Shown: in pieces, positions 35,916 to 49,524 of the stretch | Layout of the letters: every line of letters begins with the position of its first letter | How positions within the stretch are numbered: position 1 is the first letter of the stretch | Assembly (NCBI GenBank): GCA_963277665.1 | Contig: OY728159.1 | Location: 1,015,763,343 to 1,015,827,342 of the forward strand | Reading direction: 5' to 3' | DNA: 64,000 nt | From: Viscum album | Lineage: Eukaryota; Streptophyta; Magnoliopsida; Santalales; Viscaceae | The notes under the pieces: generated by a model | What the model saw: only the letters and a program-made list of their open reading frames with translations | Told to the model about the DNA's origin: nothing | Database searches by the model: none | Position numbers and translations under genes: made by a program

Positions 35916-37283
35916 ATAAGTAGTTTTCGGTTGGATTCATGCACAGAGGAATGTCACATGATTGAATTCAATAACCCCAATATTCACAAGGAGATACATA
36001 TTGAGCCCTACCTCCATGCTAGGTGATAACATAAGGGACAAATCTCATGGAATATTCAACAACTAAAATTCTATATATTGATGGTTGATGGATTAGAAAC
36101 TCACATTATGGATTACAATAGTAGTAATATAAAACATTACTCATCCTTTCAATGTTGAAGGACAATGAATTCATGTTAGGTTCACTATTTTTGTTTTCTG
36201 ATGCATGTAACCAAGGCCTTCTTCAATTAAACACTATCTTAGATGGTTATTATACTTTAGTATTTCATTCCCAATTAACAAAGTTATACATCCTTCACAA
36301 CTTGGGGTGATGATGTTGGATCCATGATCGGAATTATTTGATGGTATATCACCCCTTCCTTCCTTGGATTCCTCCATAGAGCTCGCTTCCTAGTATAGGT
36401 CTCCCTCAAAGATTTAAAACATGATCATGAATCTCGTTTTTAGTTCCATATTCAAGTAGAGTCAAATTAATTATATCATTAGATACCATACTGAGGTTAA
36501 CTTTTTTTTTAATGGATGAGTATACATTCATCATTAGACAACATTGGGTATATTGGGAATCTGAAAATATCTTCTACCTGATGATCCATGAGGGCATAAA
36601 ATTTTAACAACATAGGGAATATTAGGTTTAGACCTAAGGAATCCTATGTCCATCACATGAGGAAACCTATGATTTTCACATAAGGCATCCTAGAATAATT
36701 TTCAAGGAAAAATTTGACTCATCACCAAATGATTCACATTCTCATCACATGATACATAATATGCTCATCACATAATAAAAGTTAGACTCATCACCTAAGG
36801 CATTCTTGGATCATCATTAGAGACATCATGTTCTCATGAAATAAGGTAAGAATCATGTTCACATCACCTTAGGAGATAATGAATATGTCATATGCTCATT
36901 AAAAAATCTTATTATACTCTTCACATGAGAAATCTCAAGATTTTCACATGAGAGAAGAATTTAATCTCATCAATTAAAGAAAGGGTGAATATATAACATG
37001 CATGTCGCATTGAATTTATATGTTCCTTGAATATGGAATATCATTCTCATAAAATGAGGTACCCTCATCTCTTTACCTGGGATTCCTTTGTGGTACATCG
37101 GGTGGGGTTATCCTAGGCTTTTCACCTAAGACCTCTTAGGCTTATCATGTAAGAGAGGATCAAATGTTTAAATTCTAGTAGGGATTCTCCTTATATGTTA
37201 TAGTCATGTATGAAACTAGTTACAATTTAATGTCCAATGGGGATGGTTTTTTATGGTTTAAAGTCCTATGGGGTTTCTCTTGG

Positions 37284-37807
37284 TTTAACGTTTGATGCGA
37301 GAATCTTACCTTATGAAATTTTTACGTACTAGGTAATTTGTGGGTAAACATATAGTGAGGATGAATCCCAAAAACTCTCATCACATAAGGTTGGGGATAG
37401 GTTAACATGTAATGGGTATGAATGGCCATGGTTTAATTTTTTCTGGTGGCCCTCAAGATTTAAATTCTAGTGGGGATGCTTCACATATACACCTATCACA
37501 TATTTGTTTAATCATGAGTTAACATCTACTTGGGATGAATCTATATAAACTTGTCACATATTGGTGGGGATAGGTTAATTTCTAGTGTGGATGGTTGATC
37601 ATGGTTTGAATTCCAATGGGGAATCTCATTGTTTGATTTCCAGTAGGGATGCTTCCTATATACGCTCATCATGTACTGGTTGGTCACAGGTTAACATCTA
37701 GTCAGGATGAATCCTATTATGCTCATTATGTATGGGAAGGAATAGGTTAAGTCTAGTTGGGGTGATTATTCATGGTTTAAAGTCTTGTGTGGATGCTCAT
37801 AGTGTAA
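37284..37807 (+). repeat. 173-bp tandem repeat, three units
   Basis: The anchor gggataggttaa recurs at about 37393, 37567 and 37739. Each unit reads 'tttaa..tctagtggggatgcttc', 'ctcatcacatat', the anchor, and then 'catggtttaa'. A partial unit precedes it from about 37155. Confidence 0.65.
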
Positions 37808-38214
37808 TATACAGTGAAATCCTTGGGGATGTATGGTGAGAAGTTTTTCATACTCCAAAAGGATGACCAAACTTTGAAGATATTTCATCCAAATGTGATA
37901 ATGGAATGCTGGTGATGTCGAGATTAATCCTCAAAGAGTCTTCCTACATTCCCTTTTAGAAAAAAGGGTAAAAAAACCATGTATTTTGAAGTGTAGTGTT
38001 TAATGTTATTTAATAGGATTGTGCTCTGTTGTTTAATATCATACGATGAGGATACTTCTATCTCAAAAGGAGAAACAACTAGGAATGGCATGTGGATTAC
38101 ACTTTGGGATAAAAGTTAGTTGGGGTTCATCTTATTCTTGTCACTTGAGTCATGTCATTATCTTCACACAAGGAATCATATGCTCATCACTTGAGGCATC
38201 CTATGTTTATCGCA

Positions 38215-38420
38215 TAAGGTAGTTTGTAGTTTAACATCATTCTCTGAGAGAATTGGTTGTAGTTTAACATCTTGTGCTGAGGATGTTGGATATAATTTTA
38301 TTCTTTCATTAATTATATTAGCTAAATTTTAGAATCTTGTACTGAGGATGTTGGCTACAGTTTAATGTCTAGTGCTTAGGATGTCGGTTATAGTTTAATA
38401 TCTTATGCTGAGAACATTCA
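38215..38420 (+). repeat. short tandem repeat of about 33 bp
   Basis: The phrase ggttatagtttaacatcttgtgctgagga, in variants, recurs at about 38220, 38255, 38325, 38355 and 38388, with one interruption. It also appears singly near 48550, past the inserted element. Confidence 0.6.
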
Positions 38421-38950
38421 TGTTGCAGAAGAGGAAATAATGATGGATAAAATGGTGCATGATAAATAAGATACTAAATGGATAAAATTGATTATTTATA
38501 GACCAATTAGGTTTCCCTATATGATTCAGTTATTGGGGATTACACCTAATTAGAGGCCCAATGCATTACTTAGGAACTATAAGAGCACATGTTGGGTTTT
38601 CGCACAAGTTTTTCAGCCTAGATGACTCATCTTATTTGTTGGTAACTAGAAAAAAGAGGGGATGGATATGTATTACATAATAAATGAGGCATAATTCCAT
38701 GAAGTATAGCATCATGTGGATTGAAAACTTCTACCGTGAAAGGGGTTACATCAAAGGATTGGGTGGGCCTTTACACATGGTTTTTTCCCAATATGATAAA
38801 TGAAATTCCATGCTCATCACATGATAAAACTTATTCCCATAACATAAGGAATCATGTGGTCATAACATGGATTATCTTAGTCTCTTCACATAGGTAATCA
38901 TATGTTCATCGTATAGGGTAAGATACATATTAACATCGCGTGTTGAGGAC

Positions 38951-41467
38951 TGTAATGACCTGTGTTTAGGACGGGTGGAAATTTTTCAAGGGAATTTGAT
39001 TTTTCCTATTTGGTGGATAGACCAAATATTTAATTGATCCTTGGAATGTAAAAAATGAGTGTTGTAACACTTAAAAGTGTTTTTATGTGGTTTAAGTCCC
39101 GAGAGGTGTCTTGAAAGTTTGGGTGAGTTTTGGGGATATCGAGCTCTGGAAATTCTATTTGAGAAGAAATAGATAGATCCACACGGTTGGCATACAGTTT
39201 GAAATAACTATGTGGACCAAACTATGTGTACTATTTTATAAAGGGACATGGTTTTTTGAAAATGTGAAAAAACCTAGAGGAAACTGTGTGTCTTGGTGCA
39301 GGGGCCTAGAGGGTGTCACACAGTTTTTGAAATCGTGCACCTGATGTTGTATAGCCATGCAGGAGGTTTGTAGTAAACTACAAAGATGGGTTTATGGGTT
39401 GTGCATGGTATGGAAAATTGTGAACCTATCCTATATGGTTAGTTCCACTTAGGAAATGGATCCAGATGGTTTGTGCATGGTTATCCAAACTTTGTGTCTC
39501 TTTGAAGGGTTATAAAATATTTTTCTTCTCCTAATTCATATTTCTTTTCTTCTCATACATTCTCCCTCACTTCCCACGCAAAGTATCCCCACATTATCAC
39601 ATGATCCTCCTCCACTTACCATGGTGTTTAGCCTCAATTATTGGTTAGATTTATTTGTTTTATGATGTATTGGAAGCCTCTTGGTGATTCTATGACTCCC
39701 TATGATTCCATTCTTTGTTTACCTTGTCATGTCTGATACTAAATCCATACAAGATCTTTTACCCTATTTTTAGTGTGTTTTTCAAATATTTAGATTTCTA
39801 TCATTCTAGATTGAATCAAAGATAGATAATGAACTATTGAGGAATCCTAAGAATTAGGTTGGTTTTCTATGGATTTTCACTCTAAGTTTCATCAATTTAT
39901 AAAATGCACTGTTGTTCCGCATGCTTGACCTTCCGTGTGTTGACCATAAAATGTTAAATGCATTTAATTAAATATTTTAAAACCTTATTTGGAAATTTTA
40001 AGTGATTTTTATACCTGGTTGGTGCTTTTCAACATCAACCCGAGCCACTCATTGAGTACGCTTGTTTAATTTCCTAGAACTATTCCCATGCTATAAGACC
40101 AAAACACCACTAAGGTATGTTTGGATTATTTGATAATTGGGGTGATGCAATTGTTTTGATTAATTATTAAATGATTTAATTAGATGAAATTAAAGGAATT
40201 GGTGTGAAAATAACACCTCTATTGTTTATAATAAAACCACTTTCGGGGTGAGCTAACATTATCCACTATAAATGTGATGTCATTAAATGAATTTAAAAGA
40301 AAAAATGTGATTTCATGATACACCTCCTAAGAATAAAATGTGTGATGGAACCACATTTTGAGGTGGGTTACCTCACTTTATAAATGGGATTTCATGGACA
40401 CTAACACGGACCTTAAATTGATTTTGTTTAATTCTCTTATAGATGATTATGGGAATAGATTCTCTTATATTATGATTGATGGGTATAGCACCCTAGTCAT
40501 GGTGTCCCTTATATTTTAATCGATGGGTATGAAACCCTAGGATTGGAATCCCTTATATTTTGATCAATGGGTATGGAAACCTAGGAATATCATCCTTCAT
40601 ATTATGATATATGGGTATCGAATCATGTGTATGACGTCCTTTATTTGATATATGATTCCCTTATGTGGTTTCCTTAGTAATAAACCTTGGATCCTCATTG
40701 ATGTATGTATATATTTTCATATGATTGTCTTGTGTGTGTGTGTGTGTCTGATGACATGTGTGTAGAGACATTCTAGTATAGTATGAATCATGTATGGTCG
40801 GTCAGGTTTCTTTGAGGAACCTAATACCAACATGTTTATATTTATTATTTACTGCTTTATTTTTATATACACACACACTACTTCTTTTATATTCACAGAA
40901 TGGATTAGTTTATACACTGTTTCAAGTGGCCTACTAATTATATCTCACACACTGTTTGGATCATCATTTGGTACTCAGACAGACCGCATGTCTGGAATTT
41001 AGGTATGGATTGTGATTATGTTCTATTTTCTTTATGGACTTGGTATAGACATAAGAGATTGGGAGTAATGGGTTAACATGTACTGAGGTTGCCTTTCAGA
41101 GTTGTGTATCTTATTTATTTATTTCCTTTCTAGATTAGTCCAGTTATATATATCTTCATGTTGTATATGTTGATTTCATGTTTTGATGTCATAGAATGTT
41201 CATGCATGGATGTTTATTTGGCTCTAGATAGGTTATCAATTTATTATATATATGTATCAGTTGTTATTTTATTTTCTACTACCTTTATTTTATTTTATTT
41301 TCTGTTATTTTTTATATGTTAATCCATAGGGTATATTCTCCTCAATGTACCACCTTTAGACCCTCGTTTCAAGTCAGCATCCTCTAGCATATTGGGAGGC
41401 ACATTTGTGGCCCAGTGGCTAACCGACTTGAGGCACCATTTAGTGGCTCCTAGGTCAAAATGATACA
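38951..41467 (+). repeat. 5' LTR of the non-coding element
   Basis: It starts TGTAATGACC and ends gataca. Order of parts: a hairpin-rich block (about 39170-39500), a TATA-like ggttataaaat (39509), a pyrimidine-rich leader (ttcttctcctaattc), a 44-bp minisatellite, a TG microsatellite (40731-40747) and the terminal block shared with 4170-4240. The frame at 40790-41002 is not conserved in the 3' LTR. Confidence 0.8.
40440..40660 (+). repeat. 44-bp minisatellite in the 5' LTR, four units
   Basis: Units read cttatattatgattgatggg then tatggaaccctaggcatggt, with the anchor gatgggtat at 40478 and 40522 and two further copies. The sister LTR has five units at 47290-47530. Confidence 0.8.
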
Positions 41468-41469
41468 AG

Positions 41470-41481
41470 TAGTATAAGAGG
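41470..41481 (+). other. primer-binding site of the non-coding element
   Basis: The sequence tagtataagagg lies two bases after the LTR end. It is a changed form of the initiator tRNA-Met site TGGTATCAGAGC. Confidence 0.55.
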
Positions 41482-44400
41482 TTTCTTTTCCTTTTGTGTT
41501 ACTATTTTTGTATAGTATACAATAGACTAGGAATGTGTTGGTACTTGGTAAATAGCTTGGGTTTGGGTCTGGACAACCCACGTGTGAGGGAAAGACCAGG
41601 TTTCCAAAGATGGGAATGGTGTTTATGTTGTTTTTTATTATAATTGATTATTATTTCATCCTAGGTGATTGGTGTATTTTCACTAGTTATTAATTTATGT
41701 ATTTTTACCTCTTGGCCCAGTATAGAAAGAGATGGGGTGTGTTCATGCACCATCATAAGCACATAGAGATTCGCATGTCATGCATATGTCATGCCATATA
41801 GATTGTGTTATAGATTTCTTGATTCATGAGTATCTATGTATCATTCTTATGTGTACACCATGTTTGGTTGATTTTTTTCCATGGTAATAGTGTTCCATGC
41901 TTACATAGTATCTTTCCATGATTATTTCCTTATTTTTTGGTATTATTTTTGTTATAGAATTTCTTATTGTATTATGATAAAATAATTGGTTATTAAAGAT
42001 TTTTCATCAACCTAAATAGTGTTTTCTCGTATAGCTTGATAGTGGCGTCTTAACAAACCAATCATAGTATGTTTGAGAAATGAACCATTGGTTGTATGAG
42101 ATGAAGCATTAATTGTTGAATTAAATGGGAACCAAATGTATAATTTATAAATTGTATGGGCCTTTATAAATTATAGAGTGGTAACCCATATAATTAAACA
42201 TCATATATCTTATTACTATATTATGAGACCAAAAGTGATAATCTAGTTACAGTTACATGAATGCCAATTATAAAATATAAAGGAAAGTACATTTATAACT
42301 CAGGAATGGTGTTTTAAATAACTGAACCATGATGCTTATATATATGATTTATTGAAATTTTTACAAAAAATGGTTTCCTTTATGAATTCTAGTACCTATA
42401 TTTACTTGGGCATGACAACTCTCATATGACTAAATTTCAAAATACAAAAATAGACCCAAGTAGGTCAGTTGGGGCATGTTACATATGAGATAAACCCATT
42501 AAGGGTGTTTTTGAAATTTAAACGGTTATGGTACCCATATAGGTCACCTTTATTTCTTATATTCCTAAGAACTTTACCCCATGAATGTATGTCTATGATA
42601 ATAGGATGGTTATGTAAAGTGTTTGAAACCATATATATAGTGTTGCATATAAATGTATGGTGGAATCTTACTTGACCACTTCCCTTTTAAATCAATAAAA
42701 TCCTTGTTATTTTTTTATGATCCTTACTATTATAAGGTGTTAGTTAAAAAATGGTTAGAAGGAAATGAGAAGATAATTTCCAAAAATGTAGTATTGTGCC
42801 GGAAAAATAAAGTAAATGGTACAATTTCTATAACAACTAGTACTTAATATCCTTAGTATATGAACTTTTTTAAATGAAAAGTGTTTAAATTCCTTAAAAT
42901 AAAACCTTTTAGAGTTAATTTTTGCATGATCCCTCATATAAGGGTCAATTTTTTATTTTTCCTTAGGATGGGAATATGGACGTTTTCTGCATATCTCTGC
43001 TGACTTCTTCCTAGGTTGTGTTGGACCTAAAGGATGGGTGATAAGGCCTAAGGACCTTCTAGGTGTTACTTCATTTATGGTCGATGCCTTGTTTATGTAA
43101 GGGGGATATCCTTGTAGAGGTAGAACCCTCATAAAATTATTTCATTTCTAAATGAGTATATGTTGGTCTCTGTTTGGGTGTCGTTGTCCCAAGTAGGACT
43201 CTTAGTCGATAACATGACATCTGGTTTAGGCAGTTTGTTGTCTAGTAAGTTAAACCTTGAGGGTGGGTATTACCCTATATGGAGACTCGGTGAGTGTCAT
43301 CTCTTTACCCTCTAACATTGATGTTCTGGCCCTTTTAGGACAACAAACTTATTCTGGCTTCAGTCTTCCCTCTTTTGTAGAGAGTTTATAAGTATGTTAG
43401 ATACCTTGTAACTGATTCCCTTTTAGTGGCATGTGGTTCTCATGTGAGAGACCTTGGGGCTAGGTAGACAGACCTTGTGTCCCTATTTGATAATTTAATG
43501 GAAGGTCTTGGTGGAATACCTAGAAACCATTATCCTTAACTTGGACCCTAGTAATTCATCATTCAGTTTTTTCAAGAGAAACCAATGAGATAGGTTGTCT
43601 CATAGTGTGTGTTTTACTTAAAGTTGATGATGATGGCTTTATGATTGTTTCTAGAAAAATTCAAAAAAGTTGATCAAGTATTTTGATTCATTAATGGAAA
43701 TTAATATTCTTTTTAAAAAGAAACTAGGGTGATAGGATATCAAAACCAGCTCCAATGGGTAGGAATGTTCGATTTTATATCCCTATTGACCAGTGGTTGC
43801 ATAGTTGACATTTTAAATTTCTAAAACGATTCTATCATGTGGGAATTCATTCAATAAATCAAATCATAAGTAAGGTGCTTGATTTTTAAGAGGAGTTCCA
43901 TGGGAGATCCTAGCAATTTAATACTAATGTTTTGTGTAGCATAGTTATCTTGACCTATGTACATATGACTCACAGCGCATGAGAAGGGTCTTAAATCAGG
44001 TGGTATGAGAAGTACACCCACTCTGTATGGAAATAATGGTACACACTAATTGTGTGTGGTGCCTTTAAAATCTTGTTGGTGAGTAAATAGTTGTGAACTG
44101 AGGATATACAATTTTAAATGTGGTGCTTATGAGCATGGAAACCCAAAACTTGTGTAAATTAAATGAAATTCCCATTGATCAGGGATAATTTGAAAATAGA
44201 CCTAGTGTTATTAAATGGTTGACCTGTTTTAAATATTGACATGCATTTTCAGGAGACATGGTGTCTAGTGTTTTTTTAGGAATGTATTTATTGATTGACG
44301 TTAGTGTGGATCAGGAGTTCTATACACGCCTATTGATGAAATCTTGGTGTGATCCTAGTTAGAGGTGATCATTCCCATTTCCTTAACATTGTCTTTAGTA

Positions 44401-45777
44401 CACTGAGTGAGTTTCAGTTATATATCAGGGTAACTATCTAAACTTTCTTTTGGATTGGAAAGTGACTCTTTGTATATTTCACTCAAGGAGTGGTTTAAAT
44501 AAAATACAATTGGTGTGTAGTGCACAAATGGCTATTTGAGAGGGGTGACCCTAAGTATGCTTTGACATTCAATGAATGCCATGAAAACCATTCTCATAAA
44601 CAAGAATGGGTGAAAATTGACATTTATATTAGTACTTGGTAATGATAAGGTTCTTATCTTATCCATTACAACTATTATATATGGGTATGGGCAGTTATTA
44701 CCATATCCTTTTTCATTTTAGTGACATAAAGGATGCTCCTAAGGTGGGGAGTGAGACATTGGTCACTGGTGGGAGAACCTCATGTGAGAAGGGTCGTGGA
44801 AGCTTGAGATCAATCATTGGATGGTCATTTGGGAACTCAAATTTCATTAGTTAAAGTGGGTAAATTTGAAACTATATTTCTTGGTAAATTCCAGGTACAA
44901 TTTATTTACGGACTCAGTGAAGTCTTAAGATGGGTGTTAATCCTATAGTTTCTTAGTACGATCCATGGTTGTTTGATTGGGAATGTGTCGGTCCTTGTGT
45001 TATATCATAGAGATGGTATTACCAATAGATGGTTTGACTAGGATACGTCACCAAAATTTAGGGATAGGATTCAATGAGTGTGCTCATAATGATCTTTTTA
45101 TGCCTTGGGATAAGGCTTAGAATTTCAATTTTAAGTTATGTGTTAGCAGTTAAAGCTAATTTCTCTTAGAAGTAATCAACCACAGGTGGTTTGAATTGAG
45201 TTTTCTATGATAATTTTATGTGTTTAGTGAGAAACCACTTTTCTCCTATAGTTAGGGCTATATGGGTATATTTTAATGGTCAATCATGGCATTCAAGGAA
45301 AATTCAGCACAAACGGTTTGATCTTGGTCAATTGGAGTTCAACCATTATGTTAAAATCAATGAACAAGGGTAGTGTACTCATGTGTAAGCTAGAAATATT
45401 TATAGGAGAGTTGATTGGAAACTCAGGATGTGTTCTCTTAGGCAATTATGATGGTGGGAGTACTATGGTTTGGAATTTTTTGTCTAAGATTAGAACATAT
45501 GGTAGGGAGAGTTATAGGTCAAACAATGAAAAATTCAATGACATGTTTGTGTCTTGGGTTATATAGAATTGAGTATGCATTGTATTGATGTTTCATAATG
45601 GTTACGATTATTGGTTCTAGTTTTATAAAAATAAGTATCGTGTATTTAAATTAGTGATTACAGGTGAGTTGGCTATTTTGAAATGCAATGTGGTTGTTTA
45701 AGTGAGATTTATTGACTTGAGTAGGTTAAGTGTTGTTTTCATTTTTTATCCAATACTTATCTAGTAGGATAAGTTAT
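41482..45777 (+). other. interior of the non-coding element
   Basis: I searched this by eye for zinc-knuckle, protease (DTGA), reverse transcriptase (F.DD), RNase H and integrase motifs on both strands and found none. The longest plus-strand frame is 96 codons (45276-45566), next to the PPT, where a coding element would have its chromodomain; it does not look like one. Other short frames at 42469-42675 and 44636-44854 are unrelated to proteins I know. Either the interior was replaced by non-viral sequence or it has decayed completely; its neighbour at 1-1850 is still readable. Confidence 0.55.
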
Positions 45778-45788
45778 AAGGTAGGGAT
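45778..45788 (+). other. polypurine tract of the non-coding element
   Basis: The sequence aaggtagggat lies just before the 3' LTR. With the preceding ggataagttat it mirrors the context at 1861-1888. Confidence 0.65.
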
Positions 45789-45790
45789 AT

Positions 45791-48354
45791 TATAATTTCC
45801 CATGTTTTGGATGGGTGGAAATTTTTCAATGGAATTTGAATTTTCTCATTTTGTGAATGGTCTAAATAATTAAATGATCCTCAGAATGTAAATCTGAGCA
45901 TTATAACACTTAAAAGTGTTGTGTTTGGATGTGGTTTAAGGCATGAGAGGTGTCTCAGAAATTTGGATGAATTTTATGGGTGTAGGACTCCAAAAAATCC
46001 ATTTTGGGAGAAAAAAATAGAGGTTCTTGGTTAGTACTAACCATATGGCCCAAACTATGCAACCTATTTTCTATAGGGGTGTGGTTTGTTGAAACCAAGC
46101 ATCCCCCTAGGGTAAAACATGTGGCTTGGTATAGGGGATTGGAGGGTATCACATGGTTTTTCAAATCGTGCACCTGATGCCACATGGCTATGCGGGAGGT
46201 CTGTAGTACACAGAAGAGGTGGGCTCACGGGTTGTGCTTGGTATGGGAAACTATGCGCCTAGCCTATATGGTTAGTGCCACTTAGGAAATGGAACTTCAC
46301 AGTTATTGAATGGTTATCCAAGTAGTTTGGTTATACAATGTGGCTCATTAAAGGGCTAGAAAAGACGGTTTTCCCCCAATACCTATTTCGTGTCTTTTCC
46401 TCATCTCTCCCTCACTTCCTATGCATAGCATCCCCATGTGTGCACCCCTTCATCCTTCTCAAGGTGGTTCTCCCCCATTATTAGATCGATTTCATCACCA
46501 TCAGATGCATTGGAATCCTCTTGATGATTTTATGACTCTTTATACTTCCTTTATTCATTTACCTTTCCATATTGAATATTAAATCTGCACAAGCTCTTTT
46601 ATCCTATTTTCAGGGAGTTTATAAAATCTTATTATTTATATTGTTTCGTCTTGTATAAAAGTTTGATAATATATAAGTGATGAAACCTAAGAACAATGTA
46701 AGTAGTATATGGATTTTCCCTCACAGTTTTATTAATTTATAAAATGAATTGTTGTGCCGCATACTGAACCTTCTACGCATTGCCTGTAAAATGTTAAATG
46801 ACTTTAATTAAATATTTTAAAACATGATTTAGTAATTGAATGTGATTCATATACCCGGTTATAGGTTTTAAACCTCAACCTAAGCCACCCATAAGGCATT
46901 CTCATTTAATTTCCTAGAACCATTCCCATACTTTAAGACCAAAACACTGCTAAGGTATGTTTGGATTATTTAATAATTATGGTGACATGATTATTTTGAT
47001 TAATTATTAAATGATTTAATTATATGAAATTAAAGTAAGCATTTTAACCACCATTCCCATATTTTTTTATAATAAAACCACCTATGGGGTGAAGTTTTTT
47101 CATCCATTAGAAATGTTTTATCGTTAAATGAATTTAAAAGAAATCATGTGATGTCATGCTAGGCCTCCTAATACTAGGTTGTGTGATATAAAGACCATAT
47201 TATGTGGGTTGCCTCTCTTTATAAATGGAATGGAATGGAAACTAACTGGATCCTTACATTTATTTAGTTTAATTTTCTTATTTGTGATTATGGGCATGGA
47301 ATACCTTATATTGTGATTAATGGGTATGGAACCATGGACATGGTATCCCTTATATATTGATTGATGGGTATGGAACCCTAGGAATGGTGTCCCTTGTATT
47401 ATGATCGATGGGTATGTCACCCTGGGCATGGAATCCCTTATATTGTGATCGATGGGTATGGTTCCTTGGGCATAGCATCCTTTATATTATGATCTATGGG
47501 TATGGTGCCCTGGGAATGATGTCCCTTATTTGATATATGATTCCCTTTTTTGGATTCCTTTGGATTAAACCATGGATCATAATTGGTGAATATATATATT
47601 TTCATATTATTTTCTTACATATCAATGTATATACACGATGGCATGTGTGTAGAGACATTCTAGTGTAGGATGAAGCGGGTATGGTCAGCCAGTTGTCTTT
47701 GAGGAACCTGAGCCTGACATATTTATATTTATTATTTACTATTTTATTTTGATATACCCACACACTTCTTGTTTTATATTCACGGGATGGATTAGTATAT
47801 ACACCTTTGGTTTTTGCCTAATGACTATATCTCACACTCTGTTTAGGCCTTTTTTTGGTAGCTGGACATACTTCTTGTTTGTGGGTTAGGTCTAGACTAT
47901 GATTTTGTGCTATTTTCTTTATGGAATTGGTCTATACATGAGATATTGATAGTGGTGGTTGATCATGTACACGGTTTGTCTTCCAGAGTTGTGTCTTCTA
48001 TCTATTTATTTATTTTTCAGATTATTTTAGTTATATATATCTAAATGTTGTATATGTTGACTTCCAGTTTTGATGTCATAGAATGTTCATGCTTGGATGT
48101 TTATTTGGCTCTGACCATGTTATCAGTTTATTATATATATATACCAGTTTTTATTTTATTTTCCACTGCCTTTATTTTATTTTCTTTTTCACTTTTTTTT
48201 ATATACTAAACCAAAGAATATAGTCACCCTACTATACCACATTTAAACACTCACTACTATTTGGTAGCCTCTGGCATATGGGTAGGTGAATTTGGGGCCT
48301 AGTGTCTAATAGACTCAGGGCACCATTTAGTGTCTCATGGGTTTAGATCCCACA
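45791..48354 (+). repeat. 3' LTR of the non-coding element
   Basis: It starts tataatttccc (the TG has changed to TA) and ends gatcccaca. It matches the 5' LTR part by part. The TATA-like site has decayed (ggctagaaaaga) and the minisatellite has one more unit. The minus-strand frames at 45955-46185 and 47154-47429 are by-products; the second reads the minisatellite. Confidence 0.8.
47290..47530 (+). repeat. 44-bp minisatellite in the 3' LTR, five units
   Basis: The anchor 'atgggtat' occurs five times, against four in the 5' LTR. The units here are more alike than those of the 5' LTR. Confidence 0.8.
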
Positions 48355-49524
48355 AGGGAGTTTGTGTTGTGAAAAGGGTGAAAACAAGGGATTGATTGGG
48401 GCTTATTCATTGAGCTTCCCAAGTGTTACTAAGGAGTAGCAGGTTTGTGTGTGGGACTTGTGTGAAGGATACCCAGTGAGGTGGGGAGAATCCCATGTTC
48501 ATCACACATGGCATTGTGGGATTGTCTCCCAAGGATTCTTATGATCTTAAAATAGGGTAGGTTGTAGTTTAACATCTTACATTGTGGATTTCATGTTACA
48601 AAAGGGGTGAAAAGGTGGTTTGAGTGGGTATTTCCCATTTTTGGTTCTCAAGGTGCTACTAAGAAGAAGTAAAGATAAGTGTGGGACTAATTTGAGTGTG
48701 TCTTCAGTGTTTATAAGGAGCTGAAAGTGTATTCGCATGAGTTAAGTGAGGGAAGCCCAGGTGGAGGGACCCCAATTCTAGTTTTTCCCATGAAGTTAAC
48801 ATGAATTAATTAATATTGGGTGCATGTAGGACCCATTGGCCATCAATTTTCATGTATGATTATTAGGAAAAAAGAAACAAGAAAATAGGGATTATGGATA
48901 GTATTTTATGCTACATTAGAGTTGTTTTAAAACTTGACATGTGTGAGGAATTACTAATGAGTATGATTTTGGATAACACTCTTTTTCACAAAATTAGAGT
49001 TGAGTGGAAATTTTATTTGTGTGATTCAAATACTATGATCATGAATAATATTATTCATGAAATAGATTTGTATAAAACATCTTTGAATTCTTTCCAATGC
49101 ATTGAAAAACATTCATGAGGGACTTTTAATGAGTTTCTCACTTTTCCATTAGCATTGGATGGGTTGTGTGAATCATAGAAATCATGTTATATTATCAAAG
49201 AGCATATGTGTTTGAGTTTTGTATTTATCCCTAGAAATATAGGGTGATGTAGTATTTATAGTCCTCAGGATAGGTTTCATGGAAGTGTTTCATGTTCCTA
49301 CAATAATAGACTTGTGTGGAACCCCAAGTGTGGGATCACTCGACTTTTAGTGTCATTAAACACTAGAATTTTCTATAGAAAATCATATGGAATTGTTTTG
49401 TGATTGTGAAACTGAAGTCTTGTGTGGAATTCCAAAGTCTAGTTTGTGAAACTGTGAGTTGCATGAGAATATAAACTTTACTCAAAAACTACTCCCTAAG
49501 GGATGTCCAAATTTTAATGTTCGT
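48355..49524. other. continuation of the host segment, unassigned
   Basis: It holds phrases of the 35.2-38.9 kb segment (ctcatcacacatggcat, ggttgtagtttaacatctta, 'tgttacaaaaggggtgaaaa'). The plus-strand frame at 48894-49118 (74 codons) resembles nothing I know and has no coding context. Confidence 0.4.

Larger units (their letters stand above)
35227..38950. other. repeat-built segment hosting the next element, family unknown
   Basis: No gene is visible. The segment is built of short recurring phrases such as ctcatcacatgag, tttaacatcttgtgctgagg and ctagtggggatgaatcc. It continues after the next element at 48355 with the same phrases (ggttgtagtttaacatctta near 48552), so that element inserted into it. 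Around 36180-36290 a passage on the plus strand (FSDACNQGL) faintly recalls an RNase H motif; I give it no weight. Confidence 0.4.
38951..48354 (+). mobile_element. plus-strand LTR element without recognisable gag-pol
   Basis: Complete layout: 5' LTR 38951-41467, PBS from 41470, interior of 4.3 kb, PPT at 45778-45788, 3' LTR 45791-48354. The target duplication is weak (aggac on the left, aggga on the right). The LTRs and the PPT context match those of the chromovirus at 1-4246, so this is probably a non-autonomous or gutted member of that family, copied with proteins from a coding relative. The LTRs differ in many places by eye. Confidence 0.75.

Noticed and set aside
36180..36290. RNase H passage in the host segment
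   Set aside because: A few residues (SDACNQGL) recall the motif, but no neighbouring pol domain could be read on either side.
47154..47429. 91-codon minus-strand gene
   Set aside because: It reads the 44-bp LTR minisatellite and is not open in the sister LTR.
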